Shown: positions 1 through 8,571 of the stretch, piece after piece | How the letters are laid out: every line of letters begins with the position of its first letter | Position numbering within the stretch: the first letter of the stretch is position 1 | Assembly (NCBI RefSeq): GCF_004331465.1 | Contig: NZ_SJKB01000029.1 | Coordinates: forward strand, 1-57,154 | DNA from: Kribbella pittospori | Lineage (GTDB): Bacteria > Actinomycetota > Actinomycetes > Propionibacteriales > Kribbellaceae | Direction: 5' to 3' | DNA: 57,154 nt | Made by a program: the position numbers and the translations under genes | Notes under the pieces: model-generated | Told to the model about the DNA's origin: nothing | The model's database searches: none | Seen by the model: only the letters and a program-made list of their open reading frames with translations

Positions 1-99
1 GGCTGGAACGACCGATCCCACCCCTTCGCCTGGACCAAGACCGCAGACCAGATCCTTAAGAAGGCCAACCGTCAGAAGACCTCAGACGCGCGGCACTAG
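1..99 (+). mobile_element. 3' end of an IS630-family transposase gene (partial)
   Basis: The first 33 codons read in one frame to a TAG stop and give a tail containing WTKTADQILKKANRQ and ending SDARH. This is the conserved C-terminal block of IS630-family (DDE, Tc1/mariner-like) transposases. The rest of the gene lies before the window. The stop sits at the point where the oppositely oriented deaminase gene loses its family resemblance, so the element appears to have landed in that gene. IS630 elements target TA, and a TA lies at 97-98; the exact element end cannot be fixed from one side. Confidence 0.75.
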
Positions 100-364
100 G
101 GCGGGAAGCTCGTTTGCTGCACGGTTCGAGACTGGTGTAAATGGTGGCGTCGCGGAGACGGAGATCGTTCGGCGGGATCTTTGTCAGGGCGATCTCTTCT
201 GCGTGGTCGTGGGGATGGGTCTCCCGCGAGTAGCCGGTGGCCAGGGCGTCTCCGTCACCGCTGATGATGATCGCGCCGACAGAGAAGGCCGTGGCCGATG
301 GCGGGCACGAGCGAGACAAGTCGATCGCTTGCTTGAGCCAGTAGTGGTCGTCCGTCTCATGCAT
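56..364 (-). pseudogene. RibD-type cytidine/deoxycytidylate deaminase, truncated by IS
   Basis: The frame encodes the N-terminal deaminase fold. It has a zinc-binding HAEE motif near residues 54-57 and the second zinc cluster start SLEPCSK near 79-85. After residue about 88 (RASRP) the family continuation, including the expected second cysteine and C-terminal helices, is replaced by residues read backwards through the IS630 fragment, and the frame stops at 56. The product should lack a complete zinc site and is probably inactive. The start overlaps the end of the reductase gene upstream, so the two form an operon resembling a split RibD (deaminase plus reductase). Confidence 0.75.
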
Positions 365-1046
365 CGGTGGAACCTCTGGGAAGGTATCGAAGGAGTACTA
401 CGTCACCGATTTGCCTCACGTCAGCGAGCTGCATCCGGTTGGCAGGGTTCTGAGGGAACGCAGCGTCGCTCACGAAGCGTGGAGCCTTGCTGTCACCGAC
501 GAAGAAGGGGGCGACCACGAGGTGGATCTCATCGGCGAGATCGGCCGCCAGGAATTGGGTGTGGATGGTGCCCCCGCCCTCGATCATCAGACGCTTCACG
601 CCACGTCGGGCGAGATCGTCGAGAAGGACGCCGAGGTTCACCTCTTGGCCGGCATCGACGACGTTGCTCACTCCACCGACCGCGGCGGTGGCTTTGTCGA
701 CCGCAGCTGTCGGAACGTAGACGATCTTGTCGACGTCGCCGGTCGAGAAGAACTTCGACGCCGGGTCGACGTCTCCACTTGCACTGATCGTCACCTTGAC
801 AGGCGATTCCGTCTGCCCTGCGTCCAAGCGGCGCTTACGGCGCTCATCGGAGCGCACGAGCAGCCGAGGGTTGTCGCGGCGGATCGTGTTGGCACCCACG
901 AGAATGGCGTCGACACCGGCCCTGACCTCGTCGACTCGATCGAAGTCCTCGTCATTCGACAGCAGAAGGCGCTCACCGGTGTTGTCGTCGATATAGCCGT
1001 CGACTGAGGCAGCCACGGACAGCAGTACGTAGGGGCGCTCGGTCAC
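357..1046 (-). CDS. RibD C-terminal-type (dihydrofolate reductase-fold) reductase
   Basis: A protein of 229 residues with the RibD_C/DHFR-like fold: N-terminal PYVLLSVAASVDGYI, the GVDAILVGANTIRRDNPRL block (residues about 45-63) and the nucleotide-binding LMIEGGGTIHTQFL segment (about 153-166). Family members reduce a ribosylamino-pyrimidine with NADPH in riboflavin synthesis or act on related heterocycles in secondary pathways. The substrate cannot be told here. The GTG start overlaps the stop of the HTH-SLOG gene as GTGA, so the genes are translationally coupled, and the deaminase gene follows. Confidence 0.85.
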   Translation of the reverse strand: MTERPYVLLSVAASVDGYIDDNTGERLLLSNDEDFDRVDEVRAGVDAILVGANTIRRDNPRLLVRSDERRKRRLDAGQTESPVKVTISASGDVDPASKFFSTGDVDKIVYVPTAAVDKATAAVGGVSNVVDAGQEVNLGVLLDDLARRGVKRLMIEGGGTIHTQFLAADLADEIHLVVAPFFVGDSKAPRFVSDAAFPQNPANRMQLADVRQIGDVVLLRYLPRGSTDA

Positions 1047-1978
1047 GAATGGTCTCCTTCATCGGTGCCGACAAGATCATCGATCATGTACACGAAATCA
1101 TCTGTCATCCGCTGGATCGCCGTCTGACCGGCATCCGTGTGGAGTGTCGAGCACTTGTGCAGCCTCTCCCGAGTGCTCATCGGCATCCAGTCTGACAGCG
1201 CGGGTGCGTGAAGCGCCTGATGGTAGATCGCCTCGGCCGAGCCGCCACTGGCTCCGAGCGGGAGGATCCTTTTGCCCATCGACGCAGCGATGTCTGCTTC
1301 CGCTTGAGTGCCGCTTCCGCCGCCGATGATCACGACGTATTCGGCGTCGAAGACTACATTTCGCCTTCCGAAGATCGCCACGGCTCCGCGCAGACCCGGC
1401 GGTTGGTAGTGGTCGGCGATGTGGGTGATCACCTCGATGCCCACACCGATCGGACCATGGTTGACCAGGAGACGTCGCACCATCACCAGGCGAGCCATCG
1501 ATCGCACGGCCGCGTCAATGACGCGGGACTCCGTACCGGTTGATCGGCTTCCACAGATGGCAATTCGTGTACTGGCCGCGTCCGAACCATCGACTCGCGT
1601 ACGGTTCGATTCCGCGACTGACGCCGTGCCTTTGGTGAGCTCCCGCTCGTCACGAATCGAGGAGACCAGGGTGTCGGCCGGCGCCAGGCCCATGAGCATT
1701 CGTGCGTCATCGGGCACCTGCAGGCCCTCTGCGATGCGTGTGAGTACGTTGATGTCCGATACCTGGCCATGCCGCGTTCCTCGTATCCAGTTGGACACAT
1801 CTGAGCGATCGTGCTCGGTCAGGAGCGCCAGTTGGGTTTGCGTGCAGTCGCTGAAGTCCGTCAGGTACCTACGAAACAACTCGGCGACATCGCGCCGTGC
1901 CAATGCAACCTGTACCTCGCTCTTCCGCCAGAACGAGCGCGGCACGGTGCCAGGATCGAACACCCGTCGACGACTCAC
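1043..1978 (-). CDS. XRE-type HTH protein fused to a SLOG/LOG-like nucleotide-binding domain
   Basis: The first ~100 residues resemble actinobacterial XRE regulators (VPRSFWRKSEVQVALARRD, then a helix-turn-helix around LALLTEHDRSDVSNWIRG). From about residue 135 the protein is Rossmann-like: IAICGSRSTGTESRV, a central YVVIIGGGSGTQAEADIA loop typical of the SLOG/LOG superfamily, and SMGKRILPLGASGG. SLOG domains bind or process nucleotides. The inference is a ligand-sensing repressor of the divergent cluster. The GTG start is chosen for the preceding GGGAGGGTT ribosome site. It faces the kinase gene across a 276-bp gap. Confidence 0.75.
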   Translation of the reverse strand: MSRRRVFDPGTVPRSFWRKSEVQVALARRDVAELFRRYLTDFSDCTQTQLALLTEHDRSDVSNWIRGTRHGQVSDINVLTRIAEGLQVPDDARMLMGLAPADTLVSSIRDERELTKGTASVAESNRTRVDGSDAASTRIAICGSRSTGTESRVIDAAVRSMARLVMVRRLLVNHGPIGVGIEVITHIADHYQPPGLRGAVAIFGRRNVVFDAEYVVIIGGGSGTQAEADIAASMGKRILPLGASGGSAEAIYHQALHAPALSDWMPMSTRERLHKCSTLHTDAGQTAIQRMTDDFVYMIDDLVGTDEGDHS

Positions 1979-2254
1979 AACCCTCCCAAGACGTGCGTTT
2001 CACCACTCAGCGTAGCGGTGTGCACCCATGGAGTGGAACGAATCCACGGACTGAATCAATTTCCGGAGACTGTGTGGGCCGCCAACATGGGACATGAGCT
2101 TGCAGGTCTCGTCCCCCGCACTCCCCGTCAGTGCGGCAATTCGTGTAAGCGCCCAACCGACCGCAAAGCGACGAACCCACCGAGCCAGTGGGCGGACGTA
2201 TTGATCCCTGTGTCTGCGTCCGCCCGCTGTTCCACCCGAGCCGAAGGAGCGCCT
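1979..2254. promoter_or_regulatory. Divergent intergenic region between regulator and biosynthetic-like operon
   Basis: This gap separates the divergent regulator and kinase genes and must carry both promoters. An open frame runs through it into the kinase gene, but the kinase start at 2255 has a good GAAGGAGC ribosome site, and upstream residues have no family likeness. I could not pick a convincing -10/-35 pair or operator by eye. Confidence 0.4.
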
Positions 2255-3133
2255 GTGACGAAGCAGTGCACGTTCGGATCGACCATGTACGACGGCGATC
2301 AGATTCTCAAACCGCTGTCCATCACACGATCGTCTACCGATCGCAGGAGCATGTTGAAGGTCTACCGCGGTATCGAGCCGAGAGAGCGACAGCGTCGTGA
2401 AGTCGATGCTCTGACACGGGTGGGTCGCTGGGGCATCGCTGTGCCAGAGGTGCTAGCGGCCGGACGACGCCTCGACGAGTACTGGAGCATCTTCAGGGTC
2501 GTTCCGGGAGACGCTCGGATTACTCGTACGGACGTAGATGTCCGAGCCTATCTCTGCGATGTTCGTGCCCTGGCGGCGCGACTCGCAGCAGCTTCCAATC
2601 AGTTGGCGCCCGGTGCCGGATGGGAGCCGAGCCTCAGTGACCCTCCAGACCACAGGCAATACCTGCTGGATCAACTGTCGCCCCGCTGCCGGCGCTATGA
2701 CTGGTGGACCGAGCTGATCGGCGAATTGCGCGTCGTCGACAGTGAGCCAGCCGTCTACCTGCATGGCGACCTCAAGGCCGAGCACTTCCTCCTAGCCGAG
2801 CACGAGACCTACGTCGTCGACTGGGAGGCGTGCGGCCGAGGTCCTGCAGCCTGTGACTTCGCAGATGTCGTTTTCCATGTCATCCGCGATCTTTTGTACG
2901 ACGGGACTTCCATCGAGGAGCCAGTCATTCACCTGCTCGCGGAACTTGGCGCCCCAGGGGCGGTGCTGGCCTGGCGCCTGGTTCGCTGGCTCGATAGACG
3001 CCGTCCTCACGATATGAGCATGTTGTCGAGCGGGGTGCTCTGTGAACTTGCGCACGAAGGAAACACATTCGCAGCATGCCGGCGCTCGGCTCAGACCGTC
3101 GCCGACCTGCAAGCAGCCGGCGTCCCTCGCTGA
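2255..3133 (+). CDS. Aminoglycoside-phosphotransferase-like small-molecule kinase
   Basis: A 292-residue APH/choline-kinase-fold protein. The catalytic loop HGDLKAEHF (H170, D172) and the metal-binding VVDWEAC (D189) are both present, so it should be active as an ATP-dependent kinase; the substrate is unknown. The GTG start is preferred because GGAGC lies five bases before it. The open frame extends upstream to 1811 but would overlap the divergent regulator. First gene of the rightward operon and the first of two kinases in it, so a phosphorylated intermediate or resistance by phosphorylation is likely. Confidence 0.8.
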   Translation: MTKQCTFGSTMYDGDQILKPLSITRSSTDRRSMLKVYRGIEPRERQRREVDALTRVGRWGIAVPEVLAAGRRLDEYWSIFRVVPGDARITRTDVDVRAYLCDVRALAARLAAASNQLAPGAGWEPSLSDPPDHRQYLLDQLSPRCRRYDWWTELIGELRVVDSEPAVYLHGDLKAEHFLLAEHETYVVDWEACGRGPAACDFADVVFHVIRDLLYDGTSIEEPVIHLLAELGAPGAVLAWRLVRWLDRRRPHDMSMLSSGVLCELAHEGNTFAACRRSAQTVADLQAAGVPR

Positions 3134-3189
3134 CCCAGATCGTTCCACCTCAGCAAATCAGCGATTCGACCTCGAGATTGGACTTCGTC

Positions 3190-4440
3190 ATGCGACGAAC
3201 AAGTACGACAGTCGGACCCGGCCATGTTGTCATCGATACCGGCGTAGCCCGGCCAGACGCATTGACTATCGTCGAGCGCAAGGGACTGGGGCATCCCGAC
3301 ACACTCGCGGACCACCTGGCAGAGCGACTCTCTCGTGCCTACAGCCGCTACACGCTCGACCGCTTCGGTGCGATTCTGCATCACAACTTCGACAAGCTGG
3401 CGCTGTTGGGTGGCGCTTGTGAGGTGCGGTACGGCGGTGGGCGCATGACGGCGCCCATTCGAGTGTTGGTCAATGGCCGGGCGGCCTGGATGTGCGGCGG
3501 TGAGACGATTCCGGTCAAGGAGCTCGTCGAAGCTGAGGTCCGCGCATTCTTCGCAGACCGCCTCCCGGAGGTCGCCAATCATCTCGACATCGTCTTCAAC
3601 ATCACCAGCAATTCCAGTCCTGGCGCAGTCGTCACCGACAAGGGCGTTCCAGACCGGGTGCGGTGGTTCAGTCCGCGGTCGATCGGCGATCTACGTGAGC
3701 GCCACGTTCGGTTGTCGAACGACACGTCGCTCGGCACAGGCTGGGCGCCTGAGAACGTGTTCGAGTCCTTCGTGCGTGAACTCGTCAACCACTTCTCCGG
3801 TCGAAGCCAGTTCACCCTCGCTCACCCGTGGTGCGGTTCGGATGTCAAGCTCATGGGCTACTGGGATGGCGAGCTCGCCGATGTCGTCCTCTGCGTGCCT
3901 CAAAAGTCTCGATACGTCCACAGCCGAACGGCCTACCTTCGCAACCTCGAGGTCGTGCGTGAAGAGTGCTACAGACTGGCAACTGCGCGTATGTCAGAAG
4001 CAGACTTGCGATTCCGGCTCAACGCCCGGGATGTACCTGAGAGAGATGAGCTCTACCTGACTCATACAGGCAGCTCGATCGAATCTGGCGACGAGGGGGT
4101 CGTTGGTCGAGGCAACCGCGTCAACGGGCTGATCACACCCCTGCGACCAATGAACCTCGAGGGTGCGAACGGCAAGAATCCCGTGTACCACGTGGGCAAG
4201 CTCTACAATATCGCAGCTCAGCGGCTCGCCCAGCGTCTCTTCGAGGAGACTGGCGACCATGCGGAGGTCCACTTCGTCAGCCTGACCGGACAGCGTCTCG
4301 ACCAGCCGTGGCGTGTTCTCGTCCGACTGTCGCTCGACAACGCCGATGTTGACAAGGTGCAAGCGGTGGTGACCGATGCGCTTTCGGAGTTCCCTGCTCT
4401 GACGGACGAGCTGGTTCAGAGTGGGATCGAGTTGAGCTGA
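3190..4440 (+). CDS. Archaeal-type S-adenosylmethionine synthetase
   Basis: About 416 residues that match the archaeal-class methionine adenosyltransferase, not the usual bacterial MetK. Visible blocks are IVERKGLGHPDTLADHLAE (about 27-45), FGAILHHNFDKL, SNDTSLGTGWAP, GRGNRVNGLITPLRPMNLEG and KNPVYHVGKLYN. The enzyme makes SAM from methionine and ATP. As a cluster-borne second synthetase it could supply SAM locally or act on an analogue; this is inference. ATG 3190 gives the family's normal length, and an upstream in-frame ATG at 3076 would overlap the kinase gene. The stop overlaps the next start as TGATG. Confidence 0.85.
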   Translation: MRRTSTTVGPGHVVIDTGVARPDALTIVERKGLGHPDTLADHLAERLSRAYSRYTLDRFGAILHHNFDKLALLGGACEVRYGGGRMTAPIRVLVNGRAAWMCGGETIPVKELVEAEVRAFFADRLPEVANHLDIVFNITSNSSPGAVVTDKGVPDRVRWFSPRSIGDLRERHVRLSNDTSLGTGWAPENVFESFVRELVNHFSGRSQFTLAHPWCGSDVKLMGYWDGELADVVLCVPQKSRYVHSRTAYLRNLEVVREECYRLATARMSEADLRFRLNARDVPERDELYLTHTGSSIESGDEGVVGRGNRVNGLITPLRPMNLEGANGKNPVYHVGKLYNIAAQRLAQRLFEETGDHAEVHFVSLTGQRLDQPWRVLVRLSLDNADVDKVQAVVTDALSEFPALTDELVQSGIELS

Positions 4441-5354
4441 TGGCTCTAGGCGAGATATCACACGACTGCCGACGTCGGCTGGCTACCCACTACGGTGAGG
4501 CAGCTGGCGCCTGGCTCGCGCGGATTCCTGCGCTGATGGAGGACGCGGCCGACCGATGGGGTCTGTCGCTCCTTGGCTACCATGACGCTGGCCATGCATC
4601 CGTCGGCGTGACAGCAACCGACTCCTGGGGACGAGCAATCTTTCTCAAAGCGTGGACCGATCCCGCGAGATACCGGCACGAGGTCGCGGCGTTGCGGCAT
4701 TGGCGCGGCGATCTTGCCACCAAGGTGGTGGAAGCTGCTGACGACCTCGCGGTCGCCGCACTGGAGATGGTTGGTGGACGTCCGGGTGGTGCGGACCGCC
4801 CAGCGGTGGAGCAAGCTCTGGTAGCACAAGCACTCGATGACCTGCATGCGATCGACGCGTGCAACCCGCCCGTCGGCATTCCTAGGCTCTCTGACTACAT
4901 CCGGCATGAGCTCACACCGCGGATCCGACGACGACTCCATACCGTGCAGCTTGCCCAATGGATGCCCGTTGCCCATGCTGGACTCCGCGCACTGGACGAC
5001 ATCCTGCGCGTCCCGGGCCGGGAAACGGTACTCCACGGCGACCTGTACCGCGAGAACGTCCTGTTCGCCGACAGGCGGAGCCCGGTGTTTGTCGATCCAT
5101 TGCCGATGCTAGGACCGGCCGCCTTCGACTGGGCCTTCTGGGTGGTCTATTACGAGGCTGGTAGCGGAATCGAACAGCGATTAGAGCTTGCTGTGCAGGT
5201 CTCCGGACTGTCAGAGCGGGATATTCATCGCTGGTGTTCCCTCTTATTCCTGGACGGTCTCCTCTATTACCTTGAAATCTCCGATCCGCGAGCGGTTCAA
5301 TTCGGCAAGACAGCGGCCGCCTTCGCGGTGAGATGCGAGGCGAACAGGCCATGA
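4440..5354 (+). CDS. Second APH/fructosamine-kinase-like phosphotransferase
   Basis: A 304-residue kinase-fold protein with VLHGDLYRENVLF (H199, D201) as catalytic loop and PVFVDPLPMLGPAAFDWAFW as the metal-binding segment. Low similarity to the first kinase suggests a different substrate. Both ends overlap neighbours (TGATG upstream, ATGA downstream), so expression is coupled to the SAM synthetase and the phosphatase. Substrate unknown. Confidence 0.8.
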   Translation: MALGEISHDCRRRLATHYGEAAGAWLARIPALMEDAADRWGLSLLGYHDAGHASVGVTATDSWGRAIFLKAWTDPARYRHEVAALRHWRGDLATKVVEAADDLAVAALEMVGGRPGGADRPAVEQALVAQALDDLHAIDACNPPVGIPRLSDYIRHELTPRIRRRLHTVQLAQWMPVAHAGLRALDDILRVPGRETVLHGDLYRENVLFADRRSPVFVDPLPMLGPAAFDWAFWVVYYEAGSGIEQRLELAVQVSGLSERDIHRWCSLLFLDGLLYYLEISDPRAVQFGKTAAAFAVRCEANRP

Positions 5355-5953
5355 TCAATTTCATACTTCGTCATGGCCAGACAGACCCCAGCGTGCAGCA
5401 CATGGTCAATGGCGACCCAACATGCCCGGTCTACCTCAACCGCGCTGGAGAGCAGGCTTGTATTCGGGTCCGCTCGTCCATCGACGCCAGGAACGTCGGG
5501 ACCTGGGTGACAAGTGAGTTTCCGCGAGCGCAACAGACTGCGCAGCTACTTATAGGGTCGTCAGTGACCTCGGTGCGCGTCGAGCGTGGATTGAATGAGC
5601 TGGACTACGGGACCTTCGAGGGAGCGCCGTTCCTCGCCTATGGCGATTGGCTTGCACGTCACGGTGCCGATAAACGACCAAAAGGCTCGGCGGAATCGCA
5701 GCGCGAAGCAATCCTGCGAATGCTTGAGGCGCTCAGAACGATCACCCACTACCCCGGCGATCGTGTGGTCATCGCGCACGGCCTCCTTGTTTCGGTCTTG
5801 GTCTGGGGGCTAAGCGAGTCACACGAATCCATGCCACTTTTCATGCCGGAGGCCCCGTATCTCAAGCCTCTGGAAGTGCCCGACGAGGAGCTGGTTGACC
5901 TGTTAGCAAGTCTGATCAGCCGGCTAACAGTGGCGGCAGAGATCGGCGGGTGA
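5351..5953 (+). CDS. Histidine phosphatase superfamily protein
   Basis: 200 residues starting MINFILRHGQTD, with the catalytic phosphohistidine motif RHG at residues 7-9, FPRAQQTAQLL (second arginine), LNELDYGTFEG (acid) and VIAHGLLVSVL (second histidine). This is the phosphoglycerate-mutase-like branch, which dephosphorylates sugars, nucleotides or small metabolites. ATG 5351 is chosen over an in-frame ATG at 5333 because it starts the strand before RHG and forms an ATGA overlap. Next to two kinases, it may remove a protective or activating phosphate; that is inference. Confidence 0.85.
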   Translation: MINFILRHGQTDPSVQHMVNGDPTCPVYLNRAGEQACIRVRSSIDARNVGTWVTSEFPRAQQTAQLLIGSSVTSVRVERGLNELDYGTFEGAPFLAYGDWLARHGADKRPKGSAESQREAILRMLEALRTITHYPGDRVVIAHGLLVSVLVWGLSESHESMPLFMPEAPYLKPLEVPDEELVDLLASLISRLTVAAEIGG

Positions 5954-6031
5954 CATCGACCTCTGCCATCCGCACGCCTGCTGCTACCTTCAACGACACA
6001 TGTCCACCGCTGGAAATGAAGGACTCGCGCT

Positions 6032-7324
6032 ATGCATGATGCCCGTGGTCTCATCGAGATGGGTGCCGAAGCTGTACGTCGGCTGGCCCGTCGTGGCTAC
6101 AACCTGGATCTGTCCACGCTGGAGGATCTGCAGTCTCGGCGCAGCCGGAGCATCCACTCCATCGATGAGCTGCGAGCAGAATCGAAGCGTGTTGCGAGCG
6201 ATGTCCAACAGGCATCTCGCCGTGGCGAGGACATCGCGACGCTGAAGGAGACGGCGCGCAAGCTCAAAGACCAGATACGTGAGCTTGAGGCCGAACGCGA
6301 CAAGGCGCAGTCGGAGTTGACCAACCTGCTCCTGAGCATTCCGAACCTGCCCGATGACCGGGCGCCAGAGGGCGACTCGGATGAGTTCGCAACCGAGATT
6401 CGACGTGTAGGTGCCCAGCCTGCCTTTGACTTCGAGCCGAAGGATCACGTGGATCTGGGTGAATCGACCGGAATCCTCGACTTCGGCCGGGCAACCAAGC
6501 TGTCCGGACCGCGTTTCGCTGTGACGCGTGGCGCGGGGGCTGCTCTGGAGCGTGCGTTGACGACGTTCTTCCTCGATCTTCACACACGCCGTCACGGTTA
6601 CAGCGAGTACTCGGTCCCCTATCTCGTCAACCGGAAGACAATGACGGGCACGGGTCAGCTGCCGAAGTTCGAGGCCGACCTGTTCAAGACCGGTGTGGCA
6701 GACCGCGACTTGTTCCTGATTCCGACCGCCGAGGTTCCGTTGACGAACCTGTACGCAGACGAGATTATTCCGGCTGCTGATCTACCGATGGCGATGACGG
6801 CGCACACCCCATGCTTCCGATCCGAAGCGGGGTCGTATGGCAGGGATACGCGCGGTCTCATTCGCCAGCATCAGTTCATGAAGGTCGAGCTCGTCCGGAT
6901 CGTCGATCCAGAGCGGGTCGACGTCGAACTAGAGAAGATGCTCGGCCACGCAGAAGCGTGCTTGAAAGAACTCGATCTCGCGTACCGGGTTGTGATGCTC
7001 GCTGCAGGCGATACGGGATTCTCGGCGCAGCTCACGTATGACATCGAGGTTTGGTTCCCGAGCCAAAATACCTACCGCGAGATCTCCTCGGTCTCCAACT
7101 TCGGAACCTTCCAGGCTCGGCGAGCGGACATCCGGACCCGCGGCTCCGACGGTAAGCCGAAACTGGCCGCCACACTCAACGGCTCAGCGCTGCCCGTCGG
7201 CCGAACCCTGGCTGCGCTGCTCGAGCAGCACCAGCAGGCGGACGGCTCGATTCGGCTACCTGAATCCCTTGTCCCTTATCTCGGCTTCCGCCGAATCCTG
7301 GCGGATGGATCACCGGAGGAATAG
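6032..7324 (+). CDS. Complete extra seryl-tRNA synthetase (class II)
   Basis: 430 residues with the SerRS layout. The N-terminal two-helix coiled-coil (about 30-105) is rich in E/K/R. The core carries motif 2 FRSEAGSYGRDTRGLIRQ from F262 and motif 3 TLNGSALPVGRT from T381. All catalytic motifs look intact, so Ser-AMP and Ser-tRNA formation is expected. SerRS paralogues inside gene clusters are known as resistance copies or as donors of Ser-tRNA for natural products (valanimycin VlmL, albomycin). AAGGA lies before the ATG. Its last base is shared with the glycosyltransferase start. Confidence 0.88.
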   Translation: MHDARGLIEMGAEAVRRLARRGYNLDLSTLEDLQSRRSRSIHSIDELRAESKRVASDVQQASRRGEDIATLKETARKLKDQIRELEAERDKAQSELTNLLLSIPNLPDDRAPEGDSDEFATEIRRVGAQPAFDFEPKDHVDLGESTGILDFGRATKLSGPRFAVTRGAGAALERALTTFFLDLHTRRHGYSEYSVPYLVNRKTMTGTGQLPKFEADLFKTGVADRDLFLIPTAEVPLTNLYADEIIPAADLPMAMTAHTPCFRSEAGSYGRDTRGLIRQHQFMKVELVRIVDPERVDVELEKMLGHAEACLKELDLAYRVVMLAAGDTGFSAQLTYDIEVWFPSQNTYREISSVSNFGTFQARRADIRTRGSDGKPKLAATLNGSALPVGRTLAALLEQHQQADGSIRLPESLVPYLGFRRILADGSPEE

Positions 7325-8571
7325 TGCTCGTCGGCGTCTGCGATTTTCCCAGCGACTATCCGTTTCCGCCTGCTGCCTACGGCGGCATCGAGCGTTGGCT
7401 TTGGGCGGTAGCGGTCGGAGCCCGAGCCGCCGGCGCCGACGTCCACCTACTTGGACCGGGTTGGATCCCCGATCTCGGCGAGGATTGGCTCCGCAAACCA
7501 GTCCGGCTGGAGGAGATCTCGGCAGGGTCGCTGGCGGAGCGGGAGCTACGCAGGGCGGCCTACGACCTCCTTGTCGTCGGACACGAGTACCCCTCGCACC
7601 CTGCGTGGTCGCGCATGCGGGACCGGCTGGACTGTGATGTCGCCGCGTTTCAGCACTCACCGACCTTCCAGCATTCGCCGAACGCCTTCGACGGGAAACA
7701 GTCGCGCCTCTATTGCTACTCGCCCGAGATGGTCGAACGCTACGCGGACCACGAGCCGATTGCCGAACTCGCTGTACACCTTGGTATCGACGAGGACGAG
7801 CCTCCGGCTGCGACTGGCCGGGACCTGGTCTGGCTCGGGCGAGTCGACAGTGACAAGGCGCCACATCTGGCCATCAGGGCGGCTCAGATCCTTGGCCGGC
7901 GGATCAGGATCGTCGGACCGATCTTCGACGAGGAGTACGTCCGGACCCACAGGAGCTTGTTCGATGCTGACCACGTCGAGTTTCTCGGCGAGCTTGGTGG
8001 ACCGGCCAAGGTCGCAGCACTCCAGTCAGCAGATGCGTTTGTGTACACCTACGCGCGGAGCTATGTCGAAGCAGGCGCCGCAGTATTCGGGGAGGCCTTG
8101 CGAGCGGGCACACCTGTAGCCGCGCTGACTTGGCGAGGTGGCACGTGTGCTGAGGCCGCGACGTGCGAGCAGACCGGTGTAGTGGCGGTGACCGACCCAA
8201 TCGTTGACGACGAGACGGCTGCCCATCGACTCGCCGACGCGATAGCACAGGCCGCGAGCCTCGATCACACGACCGTGTCGGCCGCCATCGCTTCGCGCCC
8301 GATCGCCACTTCAAGGCCATGGCTGCACGCCCGTGACGAAGGTGGAGTTGAGCGGCCAGATATCTGCCTCGCTTCGGCGGACTCTCGGCAATCGGTGGAA
8401 CGTCGCCGTTCGAGATGGCCATCTCACTGCTCTTCACCGCAATCACTCGACGCATTATCTGCCGCCGCGCCAATCTCTGTCGTTGACCGGGACGCTCGAC
8501 GCGCTAGAGTCCGGCTTCGCAGATCATGGTGTGGCGCGGGGCTCCTGCTTACCGCTTCGATGGGGACGTGA
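7324..8571 (+). CDS. Glycosyltransferase family 4-like protein, C-terminus apparently frameshifted
   Basis: Residues 1 to about 325 are a GT-B glycosyltransferase: FPFPPAAYGGIERW nucleotide-sugar entry loop, LVWLGRVDSDKAPHLAI, GPIFDEEY and EAGAAVFGEALRAGTPVAAL with the donor-binding glutamate. The GTG start overlaps the SerRS stop. From about 8299 the frame turns into low-complexity residues that overlap the next gene for 239 bases. In the neighbouring frame the codons after a two-base remnant read DRHFKAMAARP and stop at 8336, giving a GTGA overlap with the next start. I infer a one-base indel near 8299-8300; the intact protein would be about 337 residues. Acceptor unknown. Confidence 0.75.
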   Translation: MLVGVCDFPSDYPFPPAAYGGIERWLWAVAVGARAAGADVHLLGPGWIPDLGEDWLRKPVRLEEISAGSLAERELRRAAYDLLVVGHEYPSHPAWSRMRDRLDCDVAAFQHSPTFQHSPNAFDGKQSRLYCYSPEMVERYADHEPIAELAVHLGIDEDEPPAATGRDLVWLGRVDSDKAPHLAIRAAQILGRRIRIVGPIFDEEYVRTHRSLFDADHVEFLGELGGPAKVAALQSADAFVYTYARSYVEAGAAVFGEALRAGTPVAALTWRGGTCAEAATCEQTGVVAVTDPIVDDETAAHRLADAIAQAASLDHTTVSAAIASRPIATSRPWLHARDEGGVERPDICLASADSRQSVERRRSRWPSHCSSPQSLDALSAAAPISVVDRDARRARVRLRRSWCGAGLLLTASMGT

